64,000 nt of DNA from Planctomycetia bacterium. GTDB taxonomy: Bacteria > Planctomycetota > Planctomycetia > Gemmatales > HRBIN36. Under the pieces are notes generated by a model that worked only from the letters and a program-made list of their open reading frames with translations, searched no databases and was not told the DNA's origin. The stretch spans positions 62,001-126,000 of the forward strand of contig JAEUIE010000057.1 in the NCBI GenBank assembly GCA_016795155.1, in the 5' to 3' direction. The position numbers were made by a program, and so were the translations under genes. The stretch's first letter is position 1; each line of letters starts with the position of its first letter. Positions 27,172 to 37,779 of the stretch are shown piece by piece.

Positions 27172-27274
27172 CGGTGTATTGAGGTTGCCTGTCATACTAG
27201 CTTGCGGGTATCCTTTGGTCACGATGGTTGTGGGTAAAATGCAATAGGTTGATTGAAGCTTCCAGGACTTAGCC

Positions 27275-28799
<1,525 letters not shown>

Positions 28800-28813
<14 letters not shown>

Positions 28814-29270
28814 ATCACTCCTGAAGACCCTGAACGAACTCAAGGCACAGGGCAGCTTTCCCCAACGCATGCTGGTCCGCGATGCTGCAGTTGCAGCGAC
28901 TGCGGAAATGGAAGTGCATCAACTGGATCGCCTTTCCATCGAATTGTCCATGCTGCGAGTCACTCCCGAGAAGCCCGTGAGTGAAACGCTCAAAGGCCGG
29001 GCCGAAATTCTGGCAAACAAAGTGACAGGCCTGATGGAAAAACTGAATGCCATCGAGATTGATGACAGTAAAGGCGAAGCGATGCTCCGCAGCGATACAC
29101 CCGCAGCGCAGGATGCTCACAGAATCTATTATGAATTGATGCTGAACAAATATGGAGCAACCACACTGAAGCGTTATCAGGGTTCTACGATCAATGCACA
29201 ACGCAAGGAAATACCCTTTGTGTTGACACGGGAAGCCTTGGCCAAGTTGATCACGGATTTAGCCTGCTAA
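28800..29270 (+). CDS. Conserved hypothetical helical protein coupled to SpoVR
   Basis: The 156-residue product starts at ATG 28800 with GGGAGA upstream and overlaps the end of the SpoVR gene, so it is co-expressed with it. The sequence is helix-rich (KSLLKTLNELKAQ, EILANKVTGLMEKLNAIEID) and lacks membrane spans or catalytic motifs. A partner or regulator in the PrkA-YeaH-SpoVR response is a reasonable guess from position only. Confidence 0.6.
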
Positions 29271-29291
29271 TGTATAACTCGGAAGCTGTGG

Positions 29292-29323
29292 CAGGGTCGT
29301 GATGGTACTCCATCTCGACCCTG
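29292..29323. repeat. Interrupted palindrome with CAGGGTCG arms
   Basis: CAGGGTCG and CGACCCTG form an outer stem. Inside, GATGG and CCATC form a second stem around the loop TACT. The structure begins 22 bases after the stop of the SpoVR-linked gene. No T-run follows, so it is a weak terminator candidate at best. Confidence 0.65.
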
Positions 29324-29348
29324 AAGTCTTGCTGAGGGTAGTATATTT

Positions 29349-29382
29349 GCAGGGTCGAACACGAGTACATGTACGACCCTGC
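29349..29382. repeat. Second GCAGGGTCG inverted repeat
   Basis: GCAGGGTCG and CGACCCTGC bracket a 16-base interior with the palindrome TACATGTA. It repeats the arm motif of the structure at 29292-29323, so the two are copies of one element. Confidence 0.6.
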
Positions 29383-29446
29383 CACGGCATATCGGTGTTT
29401 CACTGATTGCCAGATTTGCCAGTTCATGCCAGCAAGGATGCGATGC

Positions 29447-31159
29447 ATGTTGACAGGTTCCACGACTGCAGTTTCACCATTGCGCTATTCCCGTCCGGCG
29501 GTGCAGTCTCATGCAATGCGCTCCGGCTGGGGATATCACCTCGCTGCCTGCAGTTTGTTGTTGCTGATCGTTGCACTACGAGTGACATATCTTTGCCAAG
29601 TTGAAAACATCAGCCTAGCCAGCGATGAAGCTCACTACTGGGACTGGTCACGTCATCTCGACTGGTGTTACTACAGTAAAGGGCCGCTGGTTGCCTGGCT
29701 GATTCGCGTCTCCTGTTATCTGTGGGGCGCTGATGTCATGCCTGCAGTCAGGCTACCTGCCGTGCTGTGTAATGCCTTCATGCTGCTGGGTATTTATCTG
29801 CTGGTAAACCGCATATTCAACAATGCCCGCCTAGCATTTCTGGCCCTGGCGGTTGCACTCACGCTGCCATTTATTCATGTTGGCGGCTTGCTGATGACCA
29901 TCGACGCCCCATACGCCTGTGCATGGACGTGGGCGGTGCTCGTTGCTCACTGCATCTTGTTTGCTCCCCTCTCCCCCGGAGGGAGATGGGTTGGGGGTGA
30001 GGGGGCACAACAACCATATACCACGCAGTATTTCCTATGGCTGACTCTCGGCCTCATCCTCGCCATCGGCGTATTGGCCAAACACAACATGGCACTCTTT
30101 GTTCCATCCCTCGGCTTGTTTCTCCTGCTCAGCCCGGCACATCGTCATGAACTGTTACGCCCAGGTTTCTGGCTGATGGCACTCACGGGAGCAGTCATCG
30201 GCGGAGGCCCTATTCTCTGGTGGAATGCCCAGCACGACTGGGTCACCTTCCTGCATGTAGGCACCCAGGCAACGGGAGCTTCGACTGCAACTTCAGGCAT
30301 TCGCTGGCTCGGCCCGCTGGAATTCTTTGGCACCCAGGCTGCACTGCTGATGGGCTTGTGGTTTGTGCTGATGATCATGGGCTTTGCAAATTGTGGAGCA
30401 CGATTGTATCGTGCTAAAGATAATACAGAGACACGATATAATCGTGTCCCACAGCTGCAGCAGCAACTGTTTCTGACATGCTTGGCACTGCCCATGCTGT
30501 TGATTTGCCTGGTATTCAGCTTCAAAGTCAGAATAGAACCGAATTGGACCGTAACTGCCTACATCACTGGGCTTATTCTTGCAGGCTGGATGCTCTGGGA
30601 GCGCTGGACTTCACCACGCTGGCGGCGGACTACCTATGTCGTCATGGGGTTGGGCGTTGGCCTATCCTTGATGATTCATTTCAGCTCAGTGCTATATCCT
30701 ATTCATGCGATGTTGATGCCTCAGGTTTCGCCGCGCAAATGGGATCCAACATGCCGCCTCAAAGGTTGGGATACCCTTGCGAGCGAGGTCAACAAGTTGC
30801 GACAACAAGAAAAAGTGGAGCCCATACTGTTCGGTTCCACCTGGAGTTACACCGGTGCGTTGGCGTTTCATCTGCATGATCAGCCTACGGTTTTCTGCCT
30901 GGGGCCTGTTACAGGCAGTCGTTACAGTCAGTATGACTTCTGGCGGCCTAACCCGTTACACGATCCGGCAGACTATGCAGGCAAAGATGCCATTATCGTG
31001 GGTGAACTGTCGCCACAGGTGCGAGAAGCTTTTGAAAAGATTGAACCCACGCAGCGCGTGCAGGCACGAGAACAGGGACTGGTGGTTGCAGAATGGAATG
31101 TTACCATTGCGAGGAAACTGAAGCCAACAGGGTTTGGACTTACGGTGCAGAAATATTGA
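29447..31159 (+). CDS. GT39-type membrane glycosyltransferase carrying repeat insertions
   Basis: A 570-residue integral membrane protein of the ArnT/PMT class. The catalytic loop SDEAHYWDWSRH, with a double acidic residue after the first span, is typical. These enzymes transfer sugars from polyprenyl-phosphate donors to lipid or protein outside the membrane. The start ATG 29447 has AAGGA eight bases upstream; earlier in-frame ATGs lack that. Two in-frame insertions of repeat sequence (29964-30006 and 30397-30448) lie in predicted loops, encoding PLSPGGRWVGGEG and CGARLYRAKDNTETRYNRV. The protein still looks intact. Confidence 0.85.
   Translation: MLTGSTTAVSPLRYSRPAVQSHAMRSGWGYHLAACSLLLLIVALRVTYLCQVENISLASDEAHYWDWSRHLDWCYYSKGPLVAWLIRVSCYLWGADVMPAVRLPAVLCNAFMLLGIYLLVNRIFNNARLAFLALAVALTLPFIHVGGLLMTIDAPYACAWTWAVLVAHCILFAPLSPGGRWVGGEGAQQPYTTQYFLWLTLGLILAIGVLAKHNMALFVPSLGLFLLLSPAHRHELLRPGFWLMALTGAVIGGGPILWWNAQHDWVTFLHVGTQATGASTATSGIRWLGPLEFFGTQAALLMGLWFVLMIMGFANCGARLYRAKDNTETRYNRVPQLQQQLFLTCLALPMLLICLVFSFKVRIEPNWTVTAYITGLILAGWMLWERWTSPRWRRTTYVVMGLGVGLSLMIHFSSVLYPIHAMLMPQVSPRKWDPTCRLKGWDTLASEVNKLRQQEKVEPILFGSTWSYTGALAFHLHDQPTVFCLGPVTGSRYSQYDFWRPNPLHDPADYAGKDAIIVGELSPQVREAFEKIEPTQRVQAREQGLVVAEWNVTIARKLKPTGFGLTVQKY
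29964..30006. repeat. C/G-rich dispersed-type repeat inside GT39 gene
   Basis: A run with CTCCCCC and GGAGGGAGA followed by GGGTTGGGGGTGAGGGGG forms a strongly skewed imperfect inverted repeat. It is read in frame as PLSPGGRWVGGEG. Its composition is unlike the surrounding coding sequence. Confidence 0.65.
30397..30448. repeat. Pair of ATCGTG palindromes inside GT39 gene
   Basis: AGCACGAT/ATCGTGCT with loop TGT (30397-30415) and GACACGAT/ATCGTGTC with loop ATA (30430-30448) stand 14 bases apart, in frame within the coding sequence. Each has an 8-bp stem and 3-base loop, like the palindromes at 16633 and 16722. Confidence 0.75.
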
Positions 31160-31184
31160 TAACTCGAATTGTATTGTGTTTTTT

Positions 31185-31250
31185 CCTGGCGCTCCTTGGC
31201 ATCATGGCGGTTCAATTTTTAACCGCCAAGACGCCAAAATACGCCAAGGA
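31185..31250. repeat. Palindromic repeat of the ACCGCCAAG family
   Basis: An arm with CTTGGCATCATGGCGGTT is followed, after an 8-base A/T spacer, by AACCGCCAAGACGCCAA and further CGCCAAGG copies. Arms are imperfect reverse complements. The same motif set recurs at 53815-53976. It occupies the start of the gap between the GT39 gene and metK. Confidence 0.75.
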
Positions 31251-31441
31251 ATACAAGCAAAGTTACCAATAGAGCGAGAGGTTTTCTAGGCAGGATTGAA
31301 GTTGGATTTACAATATCGCTCTGCATCTTACATCACTTCATCGGATTACTATAATTTCAACTTCCCTGTACCAGGCAGAATAATCGCTCAGATGGTACAA
31401 CTCCTTGATCCAGCAGCCTGAATATTCGGAGGAAGTGCGCG

Positions 31442-32629
31442 GTGTCGAATTATCTTTTTACCAGCGAATCGGTCAGCATGGGGCATCCGGATAAGGTTGC
31501 CGATCAGGTTAGTGATGCGATTCTTGATTTTTGCCTGAAACACGATCCCATGAGTCGGGTGGCTTGTGAAACCCTGGTGACAACCGACCATTGTACCGTG
31601 GCTGGCGAAATCACCACCAAGGCACCGTTGACACAGGAAAATGTGGACAAGATCGTTCGCGAAACCATCAGGGAAATTGGTTACGTTGATCCCAAGATTG
31701 GCTTTGCTGCTGATACGGTTAAAGTAGTCAACTTGCTCCATTCTCAATCGCCTGATATCTCAGTTGGTGTGGATACCGGCGGTGCAGGCGATCAGGGTAT
31801 GATGTTTGGCTTTGCCTGCGATGAAACCAAGTCGCTGATGCCACTGCCTATTTATCTTTCACATCGCCTGGTGGAAAACCATGCCACTATGCGTCGCAAT
31901 GGACAGCTTAAGTTCGTGCGTCCCGATGCCAAGAGCCAGGTGACAGTGGAATACGATGCTCATGGCAAGCCTGTCCGTATTCATACGGTGGTGTTGTCCA
32001 CCCAGCACGATGAATCGGTCATTGATAGCAGCAAGAAGTTCTCTACAGCAGCCCGTGAAGAGATCATTCAGAAACTAGTGCTGCCTACCTTGAAAGCCGA
32101 GCGGCCTGACCTGGTGAATGACAAGATCATTTTCCACATCAATCCCACTGGCATCTTCCTGGAAGGTGGCCCGCATGGCGATTGCGGTTTGACCGGCCGC
32201 AAGATCATTGTCGATACTTATGGTGGCCGAGGCCGACATGGTGGTGGTGCTTTCAGTGGCAAAGATCCCACCAAGGTAGATCGTTCTGCAGCATATGTTG
32301 CCCGTTATATTGCCAAGAATGTTGTTGCTGCTGGGCTGGCGAAGGAATGTGAAGTACAGCTTTCCTATGCAATCGGTTATCCCGATCCGCTTTCCATCTG
32401 GGTCAATACCAATGGAACCCTGGCGAGTGGCTTAACGGAAGACAAGTTGATCAGCCTCGTGCGAGATCACTTCCAGTTGACACCCAAAGGTATCATTGAG
32501 AGCCTGCAACTGCGAAGGCCAATTTACAAGGCAACCGCAGCTCATGGCCATTTTGGCCGTGAAAACGCTGAATTCAGTTGGGAAAAGACCGACAAAGCTG
32601 ATTCACTGAAAAAAGCAGCAGGCAAGTAA
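31442..32629 (+). CDS. metK: S-adenosylmethionine synthetase
   Basis: Makes S-adenosylmethionine from methionine and ATP in the cytoplasm. The 395-residue sequence has [17 protein letters not shown] near the start, [12 protein letters not shown], and [19 protein letters not shown], all diagnostic. The start is GTG 31442 with GGAGGA eight bases upstream. A strong bidirectional terminator follows at 32675-32703. I looked in the 5' leader for SAM-riboswitch cores and found none that fit. Confidence 0.97.
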   Translation: MSNYLFTSESVSMGHPDKVADQVSDAILDFCLKHDPMSRVACETLVTTDHCTVAGEITTKAPLTQENVDKIVRETIREIGYVDPKIGFAADTVKVVNLLHSQSPDISVGVDTGGAGDQGMMFGFACDETKSLMPLPIYLSHRLVENHATMRRNGQLKFVRPDAKSQVTVEYDAHGKPVRIHTVVLSTQHDESVIDSSKKFSTAAREEIIQKLVLPTLKAERPDLVNDKIIFHINPTGIFLEGGPHGDCGLTGRKIIVDTYGGRGRHGGGAFSGKDPTKVDRSAAYVARYIAKNVVAAGLAKECEVQLSYAIGYPDPLSIWVNTNGTLASGLTEDKLISLVRDHFQLTPKGIIESLQLRRPIYKATAAHGHFGRENAEFSWEKTDKADSLKKAAGK

Positions 32630-32674
32630 CCCGTTGGGCACTTTTCAACGTGCCATCAGTCTTGCAGTAATGAA

Positions 32675-32705
32675 AAGAAGCACGCTATTTAGCGTGCTTC
32701 TTTAC
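32675..32705. terminator. Bidirectional intrinsic terminator
   Basis: AAGAAGCACGCT (32675-32686) pairs exactly with AGCGTGCTTCTT (32691-32702) around ATTT. T-runs or A-runs flank it on both sides. It serves convergent metK and the YdjC-type gene. Confidence 0.9.
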
Positions 32706-32723
32706 GTTTGAGATCTTTCTTGC

Positions 32724-33662
32724 TTATTTCTTCTGAAACCGTTCCATGACTTCTTTCCAGGAGGAAAGGATGATGCCCTGTTCTTTGAGGAAATCCTGTA
32801 CCTCGGCATCAGCAAACATCTTGTCTTCCCAGATGCGCTGCTGCCAGGAGCCTGTGATTTTCTTGAGGCCTGGGGTATCAATGGATGGGTGATAAATAAT
32901 CTCATGCAACCCGGGTCTGAGCGAACGAATCAGCGTATAGAATTTACTTTTCTTTTCTTCGTACGTTTTGCCTGATTCTACGGCGTGAAAATCATCGAGC
33001 TTGGGCAGTGGGTAATCAGCAATCAGTTGCAGCATTTCGTCCCGCATGGGGTAACCCTGCTTGCGAAATTTGTCCATGGTGTACGGAGTCATTTCAATCA
33101 CCATGGCTGGAACCTGTTTTTCCACTGCCAGTTTCATGTAGGCACGAGTAAATTCGGGCTTGGCATAGAGAGTTCCCATATGGGTATCAACGTGGCTGGG
33201 TTTCATACCCAGGCTGACTGCCCGGTTGTATTGGGCGAACAGTTCCGTCTCAATTTCCTTTTCGTTGGAGTTCATCACCACGCCGGGAACATTGTGGTGC
33301 AGGTAACCAAACTTGTCGTGGAGGCCGGGAACTTTATCTCTCGGAGCCACGGAACCCCAGCGGTAGGTTTTCCATTCGCTGGTGAGGGCCAGATGCAATC
33401 CAACATCATGATGCGGATTGGCGACACACCATTCAGCCATTTCGTTAAACCAGGGGCAGGGTACCATGGCAGCAGCTGAGCGGTATTCACCCTTGCTGAG
33501 AGCCCGCTGGGCAGAAGCATTGGCTTCGTAGCACATACCAATATCGTCGGCATGCAGAATGATCACTCGTTTATCAGCAGGGTATCCCAGCTTGGTAGAC
33601 CAGGTGACCGGCTCACTGATGGGAACAGGCAGTACTGCCAGCAGGCAGTATAACAGGTTCAT
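32724..33662 (-). CDS. YdjC/ChbG-type carbohydrate deacetylase, secreted
   Basis: A 312-residue protein with a short N-terminal hydrophobic signal and the YdjC (ChbG/HpnK) fold: metal ligands in ILHADDIGM (Asp39/Asp40), a His in DVGLHLALTSEW and another in PSHVDTHMGT. The family deacetylates chito-oligosaccharides or related sugars. The signal peptide suggests an extracytoplasmic substrate, different from cytoplasmic ChbG. GAGG lies eight bases before ATG 33662. Confidence 0.85.
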   Translation of the reverse strand: MNLLYCLLAVLPVPISEPVTWSTKLGYPADKRVIILHADDIGMCYEANASAQRALSKGEYRSAAAMVPCPWFNEMAEWCVANPHHDVGLHLALTSEWKTYRWGSVAPRDKVPGLHDKFGYLHHNVPGVVMNSNEKEIETELFAQYNRAVSLGMKPSHVDTHMGTLYAKPEFTRAYMKLAVEKQVPAMVIEMTPYTMDKFRKQGYPMRDEMLQLIADYPLPKLDDFHAVESGKTYEEKKSKFYTLIRSLRPGLHEIIYHPSIDTPGLKKITGSWQQRIWEDKMFADAEVQDFLKEQGIILSSWKEVMERFQKK

Positions 33663-33722
33663 GTTGAAAACCTCAGACTACAGAAGAGTTCGATTCTACC
33701 ATATGGGATGAAACTTAGTGTG

Positions 33723-33757
33723 CAAATAAAAAACCGGCTTCCCAAGGGAAGCCGGTT
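33723..33757 (-). terminator. Intrinsic terminator of the 37-residue lipoprotein gene
   Basis: On the minus strand AACCGGCTTCCC pairs with GGGAAGCCGGTT and runs into TTTTTTATTT. The stem is 11-12 bp and begins 22 bases after the stop. Confidence 0.92.
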
Positions 33758-33778
33758 CAAAATTCAGCATGTCTAAAA

Positions 33779-33892
33779 CTACTTGGCAGCAGGACCAGAA
33801 GCAGGAGCGGGAGTGCTGGGCTTCTTGGTTTCGCCACAGCCGATAGCGGTCAAGCTGACGATAACGAGAGCGATCAGAGCGATCTTCTTCAT
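33779..33892 (-). CDS. 37-residue lipoprotein
   Basis: Begins MKKIALIALVIVSLTAIGC, a lipoprotein signal with a Cys lipobox (TAIGC). The mature part is only about 19 residues long, Pro/Ala/Ser-rich (ETKKPSTPAPASGPAAK). A good ribosome-binding site (GAAGGA) and its own strong terminator indicate a real, separately ended gene despite the size. Similar tiny lipoproteins are common in planctomycetes but no function is known. Confidence 0.8.
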   Translation of the reverse strand: MKKIALIALVIVSLTAIGCGETKKPSTPAPASGPAAK

Positions 33893-33921
33893 GTGCAAAC
33901 ATCCTTCATCGTAGGGTAACA

Positions 33922-33952
33922 AACAAAATGTCTGGATGAACACCATCCAGAC
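33922..33952 (-). terminator. Intrinsic terminator of the 81-residue lipoprotein gene
   Basis: On the minus strand GTCTGGATG pairs with CATCCAGAC around a 5-base loop, followed by ATTTTGTTTG. It stands 19 bases after the stop at 33971. Confidence 0.85.
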
Positions 33953-33970
33953 GGTCTAACGTCTCAGACG

Positions 33971-34216
33971 TTATTTCGGTGGGGCGGGCGGAGTTTTGTC
34001 ACCTGCACCAGTGGCAGGAGCTTTCTCGGCCGGCTTTTCAGCGGGTTTCTCAGCAGGCCTGTTGGTATCTGCAGCTTCATTCGGGTTTCTTATGCCCGCT
34101 GCTGCGGGACCAGCTTTGGTGTGTGTGGCTCGGGGAGTGTTAATAGCTTTTGGCTGCGTGCAACCGAGTGCCCCCACTACACTGGCGATTGCCAATAAAG
34201 CAAGCAGTTTTTTCAT
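33971..34216 (-). CDS. 81-residue lipoprotein with PAEK repeats
   Basis: The signal MKKLLALLAIASVVGALGC has a lipobox Cys. The mature part is low-complexity with repeated PAEKPAEKPAEK and Thr/Ala/Pro residues, which suggests a flexible envelope tether. AGGT precedes ATG 34216. It forms a pair with the shorter lipoprotein gene just downstream, each with its own terminator. No function can be assigned. Confidence 0.75.
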   Translation of the reverse strand: MKKLLALLAIASVVGALGCTQPKAINTPRATHTKAGPAAAGIRNPNEAADTNRPAEKPAEKPAEKAPATGAGDKTPPAPPK

Positions 34217-34423
34217 TTTTGAGTACCTGTCCTGGTAACGAAAGTGCATGAACTGAGAAGCTGTTCGCTTTCAGTACATTTACATTGATACGACCCCGTC
34301 AAGATTATTCCCGCCTTCTTGAAGATTTTCTGTATTTCTTTCTCATGGTATTTTTATCATCTTGATCTCCTGCAGGGAATAAAATCCCTTCCGGAGTTCC
34401 ATACCTAATGCGAGTTGCTGTGC

Positions 34424-34927
34424 ATGCCGGTACGTCTTGATTTCAATGCGCTGGTGCCTTTGCATTATCAGGATTTGTACCGTTATGCTTATCGGCTTTC
34501 CGGTAACAGCATTGATGCTGAAGACCTGGTACAGGAGACCTTCTGTTCGGCACAGGGTAACCAGGAGCAGTTGCGGGATTCTGCCAAGGTTAAATCCTGG
34601 CTGTTCAGCATCTTGTATCACGCATTTCTCTTGCATCAGCGGAGAAAGAGAAAATTGAGGTACGTGACCTGGGAACAGGAACTGGACCATGTGCCGATGG
34701 CAGAACCTGAACTTCCTGCAGTAAATTCAACTCAATTGCAGGCCGGGCTGATGCAGGTTCCTGAAGATTATCGAGCGGTTTTGATCTTGTACTACTTTGA
34801 GGATTTCAGTTATCGAGACATGGCTACGCAGTTGAGGATTCCAATCGGAACCGTGATGTCACGCCTGGCACGTGCCAAGCAGTTTCTGAAGCACCTGCTA
34901 AGCAAACATGTGGAGCATGATGAATGA
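34424..34927 (+). CDS. ECF-type RNA polymerase sigma factor
   Basis: 167 residues. Region 2 shows HYQDLYRYAYRLSGNSIDAEDLVQETF, which binds the -10 element and core enzyme. Region 4 shows the helix-turn-helix YFEDFSYRDMATQLRIPIGTVMSRLARAKQ for the -35 element. An in-frame TTG at 34415 is a possible earlier start. It overlaps the next gene by ATGA, the normal arrangement of sigma with its anti-sigma partner. Confidence 0.93.
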   Translation: MPVRLDFNALVPLHYQDLYRYAYRLSGNSIDAEDLVQETFCSAQGNQEQLRDSAKVKSWLFSILYHAFLLHQRRKRKLRYVTWEQELDHVPMAEPELPAVNSTQLQAGLMQVPEDYRAVLILYYFEDFSYRDMATQLRIPIGTVMSRLARAKQFLKHLLSKHVEHDE

Positions 34928-35676
34928 GTTGTCAGGAAATTCAAAGCAGAATTATTGCCATGCGATCTTTCTCGCATGATGAAGATGCCCTGTTGACTGA
35001 TGAAACCAGGCAACATGTGGCTCAGTGCAGTGGCTGCCAGAAATTATTGCAGACAGACACTCAATTCGATGCCTTGCTCTATCAGGTGATTCATCAGGTA
35101 TCTGCACCTGAATCACTGGAATCTGGGATAAAGTGGCGATTGCGGCAACAGCGACGAGCCCGTCAGCGCAGCAGAACACTGTACTGGTCGTTATCTGCTG
35201 CTGCAGCATTGTTGCTGGCAGTCAGTGTGAACTGGTATCTGAACAGGCCATACGATTTGTCCAGCCTTGCTGTCTCGATGGCTACACTTGACCGACAGCA
35301 CAATGCAGTCAGTTTTGAACAGTTGAATGGATTGCAGAAAATAGAACTGATACAGTGGCTCAAGCGTAACGGTTTCTCCTCGGACATTCCGTCCCGCATC
35401 AAGCTGGAACATCTCACTGGGGCAAGCGTAGTGGTAATAGGCGGACGCAAGGTGCCGGTACTGGAATTGAAAGCTGGTGGCGCCATCAGTCGGGTATGCC
35501 TGCTGCAACGACGGTTTTTCGATGAGAAGAAAGTCAAGCAATTGAAAGACAATGAAAACCTGTCATCATTTGTTGTTACTGACCGAGATGATGCAGCATC
35601 CGTGGGATGGATGATTGTGGAACGAGGCAGCGCACATCTGTTTATCGATGGATTCTTCCTGCCCGATGGTGCGTAA
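34924..35676 (+). CDS. Anti-sigma factor with zinc-finger-type N-terminus
   Basis: A 250-residue protein. The N-terminal domain has HVAQCSGCQ, a His-x3-Cys-x2-Cys pattern typical of zinc-binding anti-sigma (ZAS) domains that hold the sigma factor in the cytoplasm. One membrane span lies near residues 88-105. The C-terminal half is outside and not recognised; it should sense the signal. It is translationally coupled to the sigma gene. Confidence 0.85.
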   Translation: MSCQEIQSRIIAMRSFSHDEDALLTDETRQHVAQCSGCQKLLQTDTQFDALLYQVIHQVSAPESLESGIKWRLRQQRRARQRSRTLYWSLSAAAALLLAVSVNWYLNRPYDLSSLAVSMATLDRQHNAVSFEQLNGLQKIELIQWLKRNGFSSDIPSRIKLEHLTGASVVVIGGRKVPVLELKAGGAISRVCLLQRRFFDEKKVKQLKDNENLSSFVVTDRDDAASVGWMIVERGSAHLFIDGFFLPDGA

Positions 35677-35753
35677 GCAACTCTCAAAGTTGCATGATGC
35701 CATTGACACTGAGCCTCCGTTCCCCCATCATCGAAATCAGAGGTTGGTAACTC

Positions 35754-36947
35754 ATGTCAATGCGTTCGGAACAGAGTGAAACACCCCGCATCATGGGGAA
35801 GAAGCAGCGTATGGATGCGCTGCACCAGGCGGGTCGTGAACTTGCAGCGCTCGACCCTGAAATGCTGGCCAATCTGAATGGGCAGTCACGAGTTGATTTT
35901 CTCAAGACCAATATACTCCGCTGTGCCAGGCAGGTGCTCGGGCAGGACAAGGTCGATATCCGTCTGCTGAACCCGCGTTCCAATACGCTTGAACCGTTAG
36001 TTTGTGAAGGCATGAGGCCTGAAATTGCAGTTCTCAAATTGAAAGCTGAGCCGACCAACAATGGCATTTCCGGCTGGGTTGCATCACAAGGGAAAGCGTA
36101 TTACTGCCCAGATGCCCGCAAGGATAAGCTGAATATCACTGGCGCTTCCAATGCACTTTCCTGTTTTACCGTACCCTTGATGGATCTGGGTAAAGTCATT
36201 GGCGTGATGAGCATCGAAAGTGAAAATGCCAATGCCTTCAGTGCCGAAGATCGTGCGACCTTCATGGAATTCGGGCAGGAAATCGCATCAGCACTACATA
36301 CTTTGTGGCTTCTCAGCACCGAACGTGCTGGCCTGGTTTCACAGTCTGCGGAACTGGTAACTCGTGAACTGGCGCTTCCCATTGATGACATTCTGAACCA
36401 TGCCAGTGCCTTGCGGGATCGGATGCGTAGTGATCCGGATGCCATGTCGAATCTTGATGTCATTCTGCAATCAGCCAGGAAGATCAAAGCCTCCATCAAG
36501 GAAGCAGCTACGACATTGCAGGGAGAAGACCCGCTACTGATGATGTCAACGCCACCGCCGGGCATCAAGCCGTTTGACTTGCGGATTCTGGTGGTAGAGA
36601 CCGATGACCGCTATCGCAAGCTGGCACACAGCATGCTAGGAAAACTCGGATGCACGGTAGAAACCACACGCACCGGCATTGAAGCATTGGCACAGAGTAG
36701 AACCACCCATTACGACATGGCCCTGGTCGATCTGCGACTGACAGATATGACCGGCTACGATCTGTTTTGTAAGTTGCGTGCCGAGCAGCCTGAGCTTTCC
36801 GTCGTGCTTACTACTGACTTTGGCTATGATTCTACCCATTCCATCATCCGTGCGAGGCAGGAAGGTTTGCTGGGCGTGCTATATAAGCCGTTCCGTCTGG
36901 ATCAGGTGCTGGAAGTGCTGATGAAGAAGACGGGTAGGACGGATTAA
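35754..36947 (+). CDS. GAF and response-regulator receiver protein
   Basis: A 397-residue cytoplasmic signalling protein. Residues about 45-195 form a GAF domain (NGISGWVASQGKAYYCPDARKD). A short helical region (205-250) resembles a histidine-kinase dimerisation segment but has no phosphorylatable His in a standard H-box. A receiver domain (about 272-395) has the acidic VETDD, the acceptor Asp in ALVDLRL and the Lys in YKPF. No output domain exists, so it acts through interaction or as a phosphorelay member. Confidence 0.85.
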   Translation: MSMRSEQSETPRIMGKKQRMDALHQAGRELAALDPEMLANLNGQSRVDFLKTNILRCARQVLGQDKVDIRLLNPRSNTLEPLVCEGMRPEIAVLKLKAEPTNNGISGWVASQGKAYYCPDARKDKLNITGASNALSCFTVPLMDLGKVIGVMSIESENANAFSAEDRATFMEFGQEIASALHTLWLLSTERAGLVSQSAELVTRELALPIDDILNHASALRDRMRSDPDAMSNLDVILQSARKIKASIKEAATTLQGEDPLLMMSTPPPGIKPFDLRILVVETDDRYRKLAHSMLGKLGCTVETTRTGIEALAQSRTTHYDMALVDLRLTDMTGYDLFCKLRAEQPELSVVLTTDFGYDSTHSIIRARQEGLLGVLYKPFRLDQVLEVLMKKTGRTD

Positions 36948-37080
36948 CTTACATTCGATAAATACTTGCAAGTGCAATTGTAGAATTAGTTATTGCCATA
37001 TCAGTGACTGAAACAGTTTGGCGTACTTGTTTGTTCTGGTATTTTTTTGCTTTGTCGAAATGCAGGTTTGGAGTTTAGCT

Positions 37081-37594
37081 ATGGGTCTGACTTTTTCTGT
37101 TGGAAATCCACCGATGCCTTCACCGAGCCATTTGCAGAGCGTGTAAAAACGACCTTGGCATCATATTTCAATGGTATCGTTCTCGACTCTACAGAGAAAG
37201 CATACTACTCGAGTGAGCTTGCCTGGTCGGGTTGGAGGCTTCTGCAAGAAAAGGCCATTCAGACCATTGGCACTGATCGTGTACCACATCTACTATCGAT
37301 GGATGCGTGGGTTGGTTGCTATGTACCTACAGAAACAATACCTGGCTCGTTCAAATTCGATGGCGAGAAAACACCTTTAGCAGTGGCATCCTTGCCAGCA
37401 CTAATAAGTGAACTTGTGGAAGTCGGAAGTGTTCTTGCTTGCCCACAGATGACGAAGGCCTGCAAGTACTCGCGTCGAAATATCAGGACGACGATTTGAT
37501 TGAGGAGGACGAGGATATACAGACCTACACGCAGCTGCTACTGGCTGCACATCAGGCCCAGAGGAGGTGCCAGGTCTTGTGGATTGTCAAGTAA
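37081..37594 (+). pseudogene. Decayed gene of an unrecognised planctomycete family with two frameshifts
   Basis: A start MGLTFSVGN with GGAG seven bases upstream reads for about 11 codons. The next frame continues with DAFTEPFAERVKTTLASYFN up to residue SELVEVGSVL near 37435. A third frame then carries LPTDDEGLQVLASKYQ and QDIQ-type helical sequence to TAA 37592-37594. Joining the three gives a sensible acidic protein of about 170 residues. Two frameshifts mark it as broken, or a sequencing error could explain them. Function unknown. Confidence 0.6.
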
Positions 37595-37779
37595 TTGCGA
37601 CATCCGCAAACACATGTATAAACAACTGTTTTGGCAATCGAATTGAAGTTAAGGGGTGGAACAACATTCAACAACTTACGAGTCGTTCTCTAACCGCTGT
37701 GCATTTCTTTTATTTCTTTGCAATCGAATTGCTGTTCCCTTATCGTGAGTGCATCTGAATTAACATCAGGGGCATGACC

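Noticed and set aside
29831-30013. Minus-strand frame with LTPNPSPSGGEG
   Set aside because: This is translation of the C/G-rich repeat on the reverse strand inside the GT39 gene.
31260-31441. SAM riboswitch in the metK leader
   Set aside because: The leader has GGTACAACTCCTTGAT but no core helices of SAM-I, SAM-II or SAM-IV that I can pair. A covariance search with Rfam models would settle it.
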